Assembly (NCBI GenBank): GCA_019925795.1
Contig: CM034300.1
Span: 76,363,021 to 76,427,020 of the forward strand
Direction: 5' to 3'
Length of the DNA stretch: 64,000 nucleotides
From: Dendrobium chrysotoxum
Taxonomy: Eukaryota > Streptophyta > Magnoliopsida > Asparagales > Orchidaceae
Shown: piece after piece, positions 44,950 through 55,119 of the stretch
Position numbering within the stretch: the stretch's first letter is position 1
How the letters are laid out: each line of letters begins with the position of its first letter
Notes under the pieces: model-generated
Databases searched by the model: none
What the model saw: the letters and a program-made list of their open reading frames with translations, nothing else
Told to the model about the DNA's origin: nothing
Translations under genes and position numbers: made by a program

Positions 44950-45784
44950 AAGATCTCTTAATAGATAGTCAAAGTTCCAAACTAACATCTCAAGACTAAT
45001 TTTATAACAATTTTATTACTATTTTACTTTTTAGATTGCACCAATAATTTATTTGACTACTATTTTTTTAATGTTTTTAATTATTTTTTTATGCACGAGG
45101 CTACTTTTTATAACAATTTTTCAAAAAAAAAAAAGACTTTATCGTAATTTTATAATCATCTTTATAAAAAATTACAATCATCCCAAATCACTCTTGACTT
45201 TGAGTCTACAAAGTATATATATATATATATATATATGACACCTTCCCTTCCACTCGTTATCACGTAATAATTTCTCCTACACATTCCCAATTTTTATACC
45301 GCATTATCAAGTTTATGCATAGTTATAGGAATAAAAAATAATAATTTTGTTGCATCTACTTTATAGACAAAACTATATAATATTATAAATTCATTTTGGC
45401 CTAACAGAAAAGAAAAAAAAATCCAAAAAAGCAAAAAAAATACCATTTCACAACAAACAACAGATCATCAAATGTCTAAACCAACATCAAACTCAAAATC
45501 ACATAATAATCTTAAAAAATGAAGCAACATGGCAAACCTAATTCATTTAAAGAAAAAAAAAAAAAAAACTTAGAACATCTTAAAAACATTTGAAGAACAA
45601 GACTTGGGAGCTCCATACTTGCATAGAACAGCGAATTTGATGCTCCAAAAACAAAATTATACCAAGAAATTTTTATGAAAATCTTATCAGGATAGACTTC
45701 GAACTTATTTTGAGATTACTGTTATATATGATGATATCTTAAATTATATTAACCTCAATGTAAATTCGAATATTTGAAATTTAG
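44950..45784. other. AT-rich intergenic DNA with a TA microsatellite
   Basis: (TA)n at about 45212-45235. 45003-45190 looks like another degenerate member of the GTTTGGGACAGC MITE family (TTATTACTATTTTACTTTTT, CATCCCAAATC). Otherwise nothing identifiable. Confidence 0.45.
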
Positions 45785-45886
45785 GTTTTGTTTTAGACAG
45801 CTTTTTATTGATTTCTAGTTCAATAAATTTTTGTACTAAAAAGCTGTTTTAAAAAGTATTAAAAAAATTGGTAGCAAAAGAAGCCT
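45785..45886. mobile_element. MITE copy, about 100 bp, GTTTGGGACAGC family
   Basis: Left TTTTGTTTTAGACAGCTTTT and right AAAAAAATTGGTAGCAAAAG, with AAAAAGCTGTTTT inside. Imperfect inverted repeats. Confidence 0.6.
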
Positions 45887-45893
45887 TAATCTG

Positions 45894-46061
45894 GAGAGAT
45901 TCTGTGCGGACGTCGAACACAACTCTATGTCTGGATACCAACCATAATGAGCCACGTCAGTGATACCGAGCCGCGGTACTGAGCCTCAGTCCCGAGCGGC
46001 ACTGAACCGTGGGCTTAGACATCCGGACGGCGTTCGACTTCCGCAGAGAATAATTTTTCAA
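45894..46061. mobile_element. Mutator-type MITE, about 168 bp
   Basis: Ends GAGATTCTGTGCGGACGTCG and, inverted, TTCTCTGCGGAAGTCGAACG. Flanks share TAATCTG (45887-45893, 46062-46068), a probable decayed 9-bp duplication. The interior is rich in GAGCCGCGG and CGGTACTGAGCC words. Its terminal motif resembles that of the element at 59104-59268. Confidence 0.65.
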
Positions 46062-46286
46062 TAATCTGATGCCTTTTGAATCAAGCTATTCTTACATAAT
46101 TTTTCACTAGTAATAAAAAAGATATATCAGAATATTCCCATGTAAAGCATATGATGACTAAAAAATTCTTGGAATTTAAACTAAAACTAATATAATTCGA
46201 AATATCATTTAAAGTAATAATCTTAATAACATAAAATCAGAGCTTTTGAAGTTCATCTCAATAAATTTTGCAGGAAAATATGCTGC

Positions 46287-47354
46287 TTACTTCTGCCTGT
46301 AAGCGATATAATTTGCGAGGTGAAGCAATGGCGCAGACTTTAACGGATCGAAGCCCTCAATCTGTGACTTCGCATCTTGGAGAAGTTCCTCGGCAAACTC
46401 CCTCGACTTGTCTAGCCCCAGAAGCTTCGGGTAGGTGGTCTTGTTACTGGCCAAGTCCTTGGCCGCGGTTTTACCCAGCTCCTCGGACGATTTGGTCACA
46501 TCAAGGATATCGTCCACTACCTGGAAAAGCAATCCGATGCACCGAGCATAACGCCTCAAACGCTCGACCTCCAGATCGGACCCGCCGCCGACCATGGCCC
46601 CGATCACCACCGACGCCTCCAGCAGCGCCGCGGTTTTATGCAAGTGAATAAACTCGAGCCGATCGATATCGACGGGATTTTCTAGACCGGTGGACTCGAT
46701 GTCGAGCAACTGGCCGGCGACGAGACCCTCCGCGCCGATGCAGCGGGCGAGCTCGGCCGTAGCGCGGACAAAGATGGCAGGGGGAATTGGGTTGGAGGAA
46801 GGGTAGTTACCGAGATCGACGAGATGGCGGAAAGCGAGGGCGAGGAGAGCGTCGCCAGCGAGGACGGCGACGGGTTCGCCGTAGGCGCGGTGACAGGAAG
46901 GCTGCCCACGCCGGAGATCGTCGTTATCCATACAGGGGAGATCGTCGTGGATGAGAGACATGGTGTGAATCATCTCGACGGCGCAAGCGGGGGGAATCGC
47001 TTGGGCCTCGTTGCCGCCGACGATTTCGCAGGCAGCGATGCACAGTGCCGGGCGGATGCGCTTTCCGCCACCTAGTAGCGAGTATCGCATCGCTTCGTGA
47101 ATACGCTTCGGGTGTACTAGGGGAATCGCAAGATCTAGGGCTCGATTAACAGATACCGCCTTGCTCATCAAGTAACCCTTGAAATCGAACTCAGTTGTGG
47201 CATCGAAAGGGGCGGAAGTTTCGGCGTTGATTTCAACCGCGTTTGGGGAAAGGAAAGAGAGAGAAAGCGAGCGTGATGGGGCCGGCGGCATGGAAGGGGA
47301 GCGAAGGACACTGTAACCCATCGGGTTAAATGTGAGTTGAAGAAAGGAAGCCAT
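46287..47354 (-). CDS. GGPPS: Geranylgeranyl diphosphate synthase, plastid type
   Basis: 355 aa, a single exon as usual for plant GGPPS. It condenses isopentenyl diphosphate with allylic primers to GGPP, the precursor of carotenoids, chlorophyll side chains and gibberellins. Residues 1 to about 55 are Ser/Pro-rich with few acidic residues, fitting a chloroplast transit peptide. GGGKRIRP is at about 95-102, CIAAC (the CxxxC subunit-interaction motif) at 105-109, the first Asp-rich motif DDLPCMD at 137-143 and the second, DDILD, at 281-285. GQLLDIES and KTAALLEASV are also kept. No lesion is seen. The start gives a normal-length precursor. High GC in the 5' half suggests a monocot. Confidence 0.96.
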   Translation of the reverse strand: MASFLQLTFNPMGYSVLRSPSMPPAPSRSLSLSFLSPNAVEINAETSAPFDATTEFDFKGYLMSKAVSVNRALDLAIPLVHPKRIHEAMRYSLLGGGKRIRPALCIAACEIVGGNEAQAIPPACAVEMIHTMSLIHDDLPCMDNDDLRRGQPSCHRAYGEPVAVLAGDALLALAFRHLVDLGNYPSSNPIPPAIFVRATAELARCIGAEGLVAGQLLDIESTGLENPVDIDRLEFIHLHKTAALLEASVVIGAMVGGGSDLEVERLRRYARCIGLLFQVVDDILDVTKSSEELGKTAAKDLASNKTTYPKLLGLDKSREFAEELLQDAKSQIEGFDPLKSAPLLHLANYIAYRQK

Positions 47355-48203
47355 ATAAAGCAGCTGCTTCGAGCTACTTTTGCGCTGGATTATAAAGCTA
47401 AAATTAGAAGCTTCCAGTTGTGTCAGAGAGCTCTATCTTCTTTTAAAGGAAGGAAGAGGAAGAGGGAGAGGAAGAGGAGGAGGCGGCGGCGGAGGAAGAG
47501 CTATTGCCGTTGAGAGCCGCCGCCATCGGAGATTGGGCAGGGAAGGGGAGAGGAGATGCTCTAAAGTAGTTCGTGGAGGAGGTACTTATCCAATCGTTGC
47601 ATATTTTATTATATTTATTTATCTTAATTTTTTTTATATAATGCTGCTATCATTTCTTATGTCCAGAGTTTATTATTTCTTTTATTTTTGAGTTATTTTT
47701 ATTGATAAAAACCTTAAAAGCATCATTCAGAAATATTAGATTAAATTTTATTTGCATTGAATTTATAAAAAAAATTCGTTAGATTATTTTTATTAAATTT
47801 AATTACAATAAATTTTAAATTATTTAATTTATTTTAAGAGAAATATCGTACATAAAAAAATAATCATATTTTTATTATGTTTATCTTAAAATAAATTGAA
47901 TTTAATAAATAGATGAAAATTTTTATGCTATTTTTAAAAATATATTTATGCATTCAATTTTTTTAAAATAAAACATTTTTCAATTAATTTGTTACTAATA
48001 TTATTAATCCCTCGTCCCAAAAAAAAAACAATATTATTAATCCCTTTTTTTTTGGAACTTATATTAGTCCATATTATACCTATTGAAACTTACTATAAAA
48101 TAAATATGAGTATAATATCCAGGAAGAAAATGGGGTATATATGTTGATTTAAAGATTTAGTTTTGTTTGTATAAGTCTTTTAAGTTCAAATAATAATAAT
48201 AAT
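47355..48203. other. 5' flank of GGPPS and AT-rich spacer
   Basis: On the minus strand 47440-47500 is a pyrimidine-rich tract (plus-strand GGAAGAGG/GGCGGC repeats), probably 5' UTR or core-promoter Y-patch sequence. 47600-48200 is AT-rich without a gene and ends in a TAA/AAT repeat used as target by Gag-only copy 2. Confidence 0.5.
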
Positions 48204-49229
48204 TGTTGCGGACTCAAATATACGCGGCGATAGAGTTTAATATTTCCGTCTCAGCGTTGTACGTATATCCAGCACACAAACAGAAGAGTGAAAGAAACAC
48301 CAGGATTTTTACGTGGAAAGCCCTGAAAAAGGGAAAAACCACGGGGCCACGCCCAGTTGAAAAAGTTCCACTAGTGTTGTTTGAAATACACGAGGCTGAC
48401 TCGTCCTTTAACTTCAGGACGATCAGATTACAATGAGCATTAGTTACAAGGCCAAGCGGAGTTCCGATGTCACTCGGGTGTCGAGCAGAATTCCGGCGTC
48501 ACTTGGAAAGAAGTCCGGCGTCACTCGGGCGTCGGGTAGAATTCTGGCGTCGGGCAGAATTCCGACGTTGCTCCGGCGTCGGGCAGAGCTCCGGCGTCCC
48601 TTGGACGCCTGGTGGTGCTCCGGTGGTGATCCGGCGGAATTCCGGCGAAGTTCCGGCGGTGGTCGAGGAGGAGCTGTTCCCTCCTACACTTTTCTTCTTC
48701 TTCTTCTCCTTCTTTTCTTCTCTTCTTGGCTTGGGTCCCTCTCTTAAGAGAAATGAGGGGCTATTTATAGTTTTTCTGGAGTGGCATAGCCCGTAAATAG
48801 ATGAAGGATCATGGGCAAATAAGGAGTGATCCGGATGAACGACCGATATTAAATCCCTTGATCGTGAACTGTTTATTGAGCATTTGAAGGTCTTAATGGT
48901 ATCAGAATTCTACGATCTTGGGCTCATTGGATTCGTCTCGTCGAGCCGCTCGATTCGACTATAAGCTCGTCAAAATCGGAGACCGTTTGGTAACTCAAAT
49001 TGCTGTTCGATGCTTCCAACAGCACTTCGGGTACTTGATTTGGGCTCATTTGGGCTCGGATTGAGTCGACTTTGATGTTGTTGGATTCGTATTTCCGAGA
49101 CGCTCAGTTCGACTATAAGCTTGCTGAAATCGGAGTTTAAATGGTCTCCGAATTAATTTTTGAAGTTTCCAACTTGAGTTTTTCCTCGAGATTCGTGCCC
49201 AATCAAGATAATTTTTTGGCGATACATCA
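48204..49229 (-). repeat. 3' LTR of Gag-only copy 2
   Basis: 1026 bp. The TATA box CTATAAATAG on the minus strand is at 48770-48761. It differs from the copy-1 LTR by scattered changes and small indels. Confidence 0.95.
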
Positions 49230-49735
49230 GTTGCCCCCCTATTTTCGGACGTCGAAGCTTCACGAGTTCGAAAATACTTGTTCCGGCATTTTGCATTGGC
49301 CGAATTGCAAAAAATTGCGTTCCAAAAATCAAATGTTTGCTCGAACTTGATCATAGAGGCCCCGTTGAGCTCCGAAAGTGTCAAAATTGAGTCCGGAACA
49401 TCGAAAAACGTGTCCGGGGACCCCAAAAACGTCGAATTTGGACCGTCCGGGCCCGAAATCGGAGCCCGGGAACGCGTAGGCGGCCGAACCGGCCGGCCGG
49501 CCGGCCGCCGCCTGCCGCCGCCGCCTGCGGCGGCGCCCGCGCCAATCGGCGCGTCCGCGCGCGCGGAACCGCGCGGTTAACCGCGCGGTTACCCTTTTTT
49601 AAAAAAAAATTTTTTTTTTTTTTTTAAAATGGCGGGGCCCAAAAAATTCCGAAAAAATCCCAAAAAATTCCGAAAAATTTGAAAAAATTCAGGGAATTTA
49701 ATAAAATTTTGGAATCCTCCCCCCCTCAAAAATAA

Positions 49736-49744
49736 TATAAATAG
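49736..49744 (+). promoter_or_regulatory. TATA-like box opposite to the element, copy 2
   Basis: TATAAATAG on the plus strand, preceded by CCTCCCCCCCTCAAAAA and followed by CCCCCAGGGCCTAGGAG, as in copies 1 and 3. Confidence 0.45.
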
Positions 49745-49784
49745 ACCCCCAGGGCCTAGGAGAAACTCGCCCCTTCTTCCTTTC

Positions 49785-50230
49785 TCCCTCTAGCTTTTGG
49801 CATTTTGAGGCTTTCCACCGTTTTTGAGTAGATGACTTTCCCTACTTAACTCGGCGCCCCTCCCTTTGCGCAGAAGTTAGAGTATTCCTCTCTTCTCCCC
49901 TCTAGTTTCTGGCATTTTGAGGCCTTCCGCCGTTTTTGAGTAGGTGATTTTCCCTACTTAACTCGGCGCCCCTCCCTTTGCGCAGAAGTTAGAGTATTCC
50001 TCTCTTCTCCCCTCTAGTTTCTGGTATTTTGAGGCCTTCCGTCGTTTTTGAGTAGGTGATTTTCCCTACTTGACTCGGCGCCCCTCCTTTTGCACAGAAG
50101 TTAGCGGTTTTTCCTCTTTTTTCTCTCATTCTGGCTTTCTGACAGTTGAGGCATTCCGTTGTTATTCAGTAGGTGATTTTCCCTACTTGAGACAACGCCC
50201 CTCCTCTTGTACAGGAGTTAGAAATTTCTT
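49785..50230. repeat. About 112-bp tandem repeat (copy 2)
   Basis: Four units, one more than copy 1, with the same GAGTAGGTGAYTTTCCCTAC core. Units two and three are nearly identical, consistent with a unit duplication. Confidence 0.8.
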
Positions 50231-50709
50231 TTCTTTTTCATTCCTTCATGTGGAGGTGAGATGTTAGTCGGAGGGAGTCTGAAGATGGTCGGAAGTCAGG
50301 CGTCGGGAAGAAGTACAACGAGGGTCCGACGACGGGCATAAGTCCTGCGTCGGGTAGAAGTTCGACGAAAGTCATGCGACTGACAGAAGTCTTTCAACGG
50401 GAGGAAGTTCGGTGTCAGACAGAAGTCTGACGAAAGTCCCGCGATTGGCAAAAGTCCTGCGTCGAGTGGAAGTACGGTGTCGGGCAGAAGTCCGACGAAA
50501 ATATTGGGCAAAATTCCAACGAAAGTCTGGCGACGGGCAGAGACCCAGCAACGGGAAGAAGCTCGTCGTCGGGTAGAAGTCCGATGAAAGTCTGATGACG
50601 GGCAGAGGTCCGACGACAAGTAGAAGTACATCGTCGGGTAGAACTCTGACGACGGGCAGAAGTCTGGTGTCAGGCAGAAGTTCGACGAATGACCCACGAT
50701 GGGCAGAAG

Positions 50710-51164
50710 TCATTCAACGGGAGGAAGCTCAGCGTCAGGCAGGAGTCCGACGAATGTCCTGCGACGGGCAGAAGTCCTTCAACGGGAGGAAGCTCAGCGT
50801 CGGGCAGGAGTCCGACGAATGTCCCGCGACGGGCAGAAGTCCTTCAACGGGAGGAAGCTCGGCGTCGGGCATGAGTCCGACGAATGTCCCGCGACGGGCA
50901 GAAGTCCTTCAATGGGAGGAAGCTCGGCGTCAGGCAGGAGTCCGACGAATGTCCTGCGACGGGCAGAAGTCCTTCAACGGGAGGAAGCTCAGCGTCGGGC
51001 AGGAGTCCGACGAATGTCCCGCGACGGGCAGAAGTCCTTCAACGGGAGGAAGCTCGGCGTCGGGCATGAGTCCGACGAATGTCCCGCGACGAGCAGAAGT
51101 CCTTCAACGGGAGGAAGCTCGGTGTCGGGCAGATGATGGCCGGCGTCCAGTAACATTGTGTTAA
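50710..51164. repeat. 65-bp tandem repeat, seven units (copy 2)
   Basis: Starts at 50710, 50775, 50840, 50905, 50970, 51035 and 51100, exactly 65 bp apart. Units 1-3 recur in the same order as units 4-6, so the higher-order period is 195 bp, unlike the 130 bp in copy 1. Confidence 0.92.
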
Positions 51165-51639
51165 GGCAATATTCATCCATACTGAAGTGTGCCAACATCA
51201 GATATTACTGAATCAAGAGGTCGAAGTAGTGTGACATGCCAATATTCTGGCAATACACTAACACTGTCAACTGAGTGGAGGTCTGATGATGATCCAGTTA
51301 TGTCCTTTCTTTAAAGGAGCAGTTGTAGGAGATGCTTGCGTGCAGTAAGGGAGAAGTCACTTAAATCCACCAAGGATATTTGACTGTGTTAAAGTTACTT
51401 GTTGCTGGATGATACTAGCTTGTATGAGTGTCGCTAGTGTACCTTTTGATTCAACTTCTGGTGAGAAGAAATGTATATTTGTATCTGAATTTATGTAACT
51501 CCAATGATATTGTATATGAAATGAGGATTTGTCCCCTAGAGGGACCTAAATTGTTCTTGCATCTGTAAGACATGCTTTGTGCTTTTGATGTATTAATAGT
51601 CTGAACGAATGTGAGAGACATCCTTTTTGACATATTTGA

Positions 51640-52125
51640 GACTGTAGGTCAAAGCCCTTGCTTGATGACGTTAACATGTATGAAAAAGGTCGAGAGAATC
51701 CACCAAGGATGTGAGACCTTTCCGAGGTTGTATGTCAGAGCCTTTGCTCGACGACGTTAACTTGTATGGAGGAGGTCGAGAGAATCCACCATGGATGTGA
51801 GACCTATCCGAGGTTGTATGTCGGAGCCTTTGCTCGACGACGTTAACCTGTATGGAAGAGGTCGGGAGAATCCACCAAGGATGTGAGACCTATCCGAGGT
51901 TGTATGTCGGAGCCTTTGCTCGACGACGTTAACCTGTATGGAGGAGGTCGAGAGAATCCACCAAGGATGTGAGACCTATCCGAGGTTGTATGTCGGAGCC
52001 TTTGCTCGACGACGTTAACCTGTATGGAAGAGGTCGGGAGAATCCACCAAGGATGTGAGACCTGTCCGAGGTTGTATGTCGGAGCCTTTGCTCGACGACG
52101 TTAACCTGTATGGAAGAGGCCGGAT
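51640..52125. repeat. 86-bp tandem repeat, six units (copy 2)
   Basis: The TTAAC landmark occurs at 51671, 51757, 51843, 51929, 52015 and 52101, 86 bp apart. The first unit is diverged (GTCAAAGCCCTTGCTTGATG). Confidence 0.92.
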
Positions 52126-52465
52126 CGAATCCCCCTGGGATCGATCTTCCAGTGATTGAGAAGTAATAAAGACTGCATATTTCTCGAATCAAGGATAAAG
52201 AGACTATATTTGTCAGTAGTTTTTCACTGTCATTTGTATTCTTTTTAAAGAAAGAGACAATATCAAAACTGGACGAACAACACATTATATTACTGTAAGA
52301 CAATAATTCCCTTGTACAACAGAAGAGATACATATAGGGACAACCACATCATTCGACTTGGTAGAAATACTAAGGACATTAGAATGACATCCTACTGATC
52401 ATAGAAGAGATACATGGTGACACATGACAAGTAGTATTACTAACACAAAGGTTCAAGTTGCAGCA

Positions 52466-54040
52466 TTACTCAATCTCACCAACCATTTGAATATTATTCA
52501 ATGGTTGTCTTTGTTGTTGTTGATTTTGCCCCCCAGTGGGGCGAGCTTCTTCTCGGGTAGGTGGGTTCCCAATAAACTGTCGAAGATAGCCCTGGCGGAT
52601 AAGTCTTTCAATCTCATCCTTAAGTTGCCGACACGCTTCAGTAGTGTGGCCACGACTACGATGAAAGTGACAGTACTGATCTTTATTTCCTGTATTTGAC
52701 TTCGAAGGATGCGGCCATTTCACTTTGTCCTGATCTTGAATCGCCATTAACACATTTGCTTGAGATGTGTTGAGCGGAGTGTACTCTTTCTCCTGCCGAG
52801 GTTCTCGTTGTGGTAATGGGGGCCTAGAAGGTAGATTGATATTCCCTTGCTTTTTCCGTTGTAAGGAAGAATTATCCATCCCAGGAGTACCTTTGCGCTT
52901 CCCATTTGTCTGCTCGAACTGCTTTCTGTGAGCATTTATGGCTTCATCTGCAGAGATTTGTGCCTCCACACGATGAATCAGGTCGGCGTATGAATGAACC
53001 GTATATCGCATAAGAGCCGAATAAAAGGGGCCAGGACGGAGGCCACCAAGAAAGACTCCTCTCAATAATTCAGGATCTACTCCCGGAATTTGTCGAGCCT
53101 CAGTAGAAAATCGCTGAAAATACTCTTTCAACGATTCTCCCTCATTCTGACGGATTCCAGATAGGTGGGAGGAATCCTTAGTGATTCTTCGATTGGCTAC
53201 AAACTGTTCCATGAACACTTTAGCCATTTTGTTGAATGAAGGGATCGTTCTAGACGGAAGCGAATAGAACCAAGTTCGTGCTTGTCCCTTGAGGGTAGCA
53301 GGAAAAACCTGACATAGGAGTGCATCCGATGCTCGCTGGATATGCATGATAGTTCTGTAATGATCGATGTGCTCGTACGGGTCGGATGTCCCGTCGTAGG
53401 AATCGATGCTTGGTAGTTTGAATCCTGTCGGAATAGGGTGTTGAAGAATAGCTTCCGTCAGGGGTGACGAATCCTGGAAGTCCCACTGATGAAGAGGTTG
53501 CCTTACGCCTCTTATAGGGAACTCTTCTCGAACCAATCGTCGCAGTTCGTGGCGTAGGGTATTGCGAGGGAGCTCAGCAATGTGATGTTGGGCTAGCTCC
53601 TCAGGGAGGTCTTGAGGAAGGAGAGATTGCCGACCTGTGTGCGGAGGATGGGTAGAACTTGCTGTATCAGCCAGTTCGTTATCTTGATGTGACTGCGAAC
53701 GCCTCCTGGGTGGAGGAAGAGGAATCTCAGCTTGAAGATGTTCGATTTGAACAGCTTCAACACGTGGTGGATCTCGAGGGAGAAGAACCTCCTCCTGTGG
53801 TGCTAGTGCCGGTTGTCGAGTCTCTCGCAGGAGTTGTAGGATCTCGTTCTGAGACTCCTCCATCTTCCTGATGCGGTCTTCAATGGACGGTCCTGAAATT
53901 CCTTCTCCCATAGCGTCTTGCCCCCCAGCATGAAAGGAGGCGGATACTTGGGGTCTATGATTCATAGACTGATCCCGAGATTGATGTGAATTGGAGCGGG
54001 AGGCTCCCAAGATGCGATTGCTACGCCTGTTGGCCATCAA
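52466..54040 (-). CDS. gag: Gag protein of Gag-only copy 2
   Basis: 524 aa intact frame, same architecture as the copy-1 Gag. From about residue 100 onward it is almost identical to copy 1, including the CHFHRSRGHTTEAC zinc motif. The first about 100 residues and the DNA up to the primer site are clearly more diverged. Small clusters of differences also occur at about 53345-53420 and 53505-53520, while the DNA between them is identical. This looks like recombination or template switching between subfamilies. No pol is encoded. Confidence 0.93.
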   Translation of the reverse strand: MMANRRSNRILGASRSNSHQSRDQSMNHRPQVSASFHAGGQDAMGEGISGPSIEDRIRKMEESQNEILQLLRETRQPALAPQEEVLLPRDPPRVEAVQIEHLQAEIPLPPPRRRSQSHQDNELADTASSTHPPHTGRQSLLPQDLPEELAQHHIAELPRNTLRHELRRLVREEFPIRGVRQPLHQWDFQDSSPLTEAILQHPIPTGFKLPSIDSYDGTSDPYEHIDHYRTIMHIQRASDALLCQVFPATLKGQARTWFYSLPSRTIPSFNKMAKVFMEQFVANRRITKDSSHLSGIRQNEGESLKEYFQRFSTEARQIPGVDPELLRGVFLGGLRPGPFYSALMRYTVHSYADLIHRVEAQISADEAINAHRKQFEQTNGKRKGTPGMDNSSLQRKKQGNINLPSRPPLPQREPRQEKEYTPLNTSQANVLMAIQDQDKVKWPHPSKSNTGNKDQYCHFHRSRGHTTEACRQLKDEIERLIRQGYLRQFIGNPPTREEARPTGGQNQQQQRQPLNNIQMVGEIE

Positions 54041-54067
54041 AGTGGTGCTTAGGATAGTGGGATTTGT

Positions 54068-54088
54068 TTCCCACAGACGGCGCCAAAC
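54068..54088 (-). other. Primer binding site, Gag-only copy 2
   Basis: On the minus strand after the 5' LTR: GTT then TGGCGCCGTCTGTGGGAA, identical to copy 1. Confidence 0.75.
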
Positions 54089-55114
54089 TGTTGCGGACTC
54101 AAATATACGCGGCGATAGAGTTTAATATTTCCGTCTCAGCGTTGTACGTATATCCAGCACACAAACAGAAGAGTGAAAGAAACACCAGGATTTTTACGTG
54201 GAAAGCCCTGAAAAAGGGAAAAACCACGGGGCCACGCCCAGTTGAAAAAGTTCCACTAGTGTTGTTTGAAATACACGAGGCTGACTCGTCCTTTAACTTC
54301 AGGACGATCAGATTACAATGAGCATTAGTTACAAGGCCAAGCGGAGTTCCGATGTCACTCGGGTGTCGAGCAGAATTCCGGCGTCACTTGGAAAGAAGTC
54401 CGGCGTCACTCGGGCGTCGGGTAGAATTCTGGCGTCGGGCAGAATTCCGACGTTGCTCCGGCGTCGGGCAGAGCTCCGGCGTCCCTTGGACGCCTGGTGG
54501 TGCTCCGGTGGTGATCCGGCGGAATTCCGGCGAAGTTCCGGCGGTGGTCGAGGAGGAGCTGTTCCCTCCTACACTTTTCTTCTTCTTCTTCTCCTTCTTT
54601 TCTTCTCTTCTTGGCTTGGGTCCCTCTCTTAAGAGAAATGAGGGGCTATTTATAGTTTTTCTGGAGTGGCATAGCCCGTAAATAGATGAAGGATCATGGG
54701 CAAATAAGGAGTGATCCGGATGAACGACCGATATTAAATCCCTTGATCGTGAACTGTTTATTGAGCATTTGAAGGTCTTAATGGTATCAGAATTCTACGA
54801 TCTTGGGCTCGTTGGATTCGTCTCGTCGAGCCGCTCGATTCGACTATAAGCTCGTCAAAATCGGAGACCGTTTGGTAACTCAAATTGCTGTTCGATGCTT
54901 CCAACAGCACTTCGGGTACTTGATTTGGGCTCATTTGGGCTCGGATTGAGTCGACTTTGATGTTGTTGGATTCGTATTTCCGAGACGCTCAGTTCGACTA
55001 TAAGCTTGCTGAAATCGGAGTTTAAATGGTCTCCGAATTAATTTTTGAAGTTTCCAACTTGAGTTTTTCCTCGAGATTCGTGCCCAATCAAGATAATTTT
55101 TTGGCGATACATCA
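54089..55114 (-). repeat. 5' LTR of Gag-only copy 2
   Basis: 1026 bp, ending in ATACATCA on the plus strand. The TATA box is at 54655-54646 on the minus strand, so transcription would run left into gag. Confidence 0.95.
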
Positions 55115-55119
55115 ATAAT

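Larger units (their letters stand above)
49230..52465 (-). other. Non-coding internal region of Gag-only copy 2
   Basis: Polypurine tract at 49230-49244, GC-rich block at about 49440-49590, opposite-strand TATA-like box, then the 112-, 65- and 86-bp arrays. 50280-50700 is an irregular extension of the 65-bp array (GACGGGCAGAAGTC words) that copy 1 lacks in this form. 51140-51640 and 52120-52465 are nearly identical to copy 1. Confidence 0.8.
48204..55114 (-). mobile_element. Gag-only LTR retrotransposon, copy 2 (complete)
   Basis: 6911 bp, minus strand. The LTRs 48204-49229 and 54089-55114 are both 1026 bp, with a single difference found by eye (near 48928/54808), so this is a very recent insertion. 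The target duplication ATAAT is perfect (48199-48203, 55115-55119). Same plan as copy 1: Gag only, same arrays, same primer site and polypurine tract. Its LTR is a distinct subtype (TGTTGCGG end, against TGTTGTGG in copy 1). Confidence 0.95.

Noticed and set aside
47380..47691. 103-codon plus-strand frame upstream of GGPPS
   Set aside because: It contains the GA/GGC-rich repeat complementary to the GGPPS leader and has no recognised domain.
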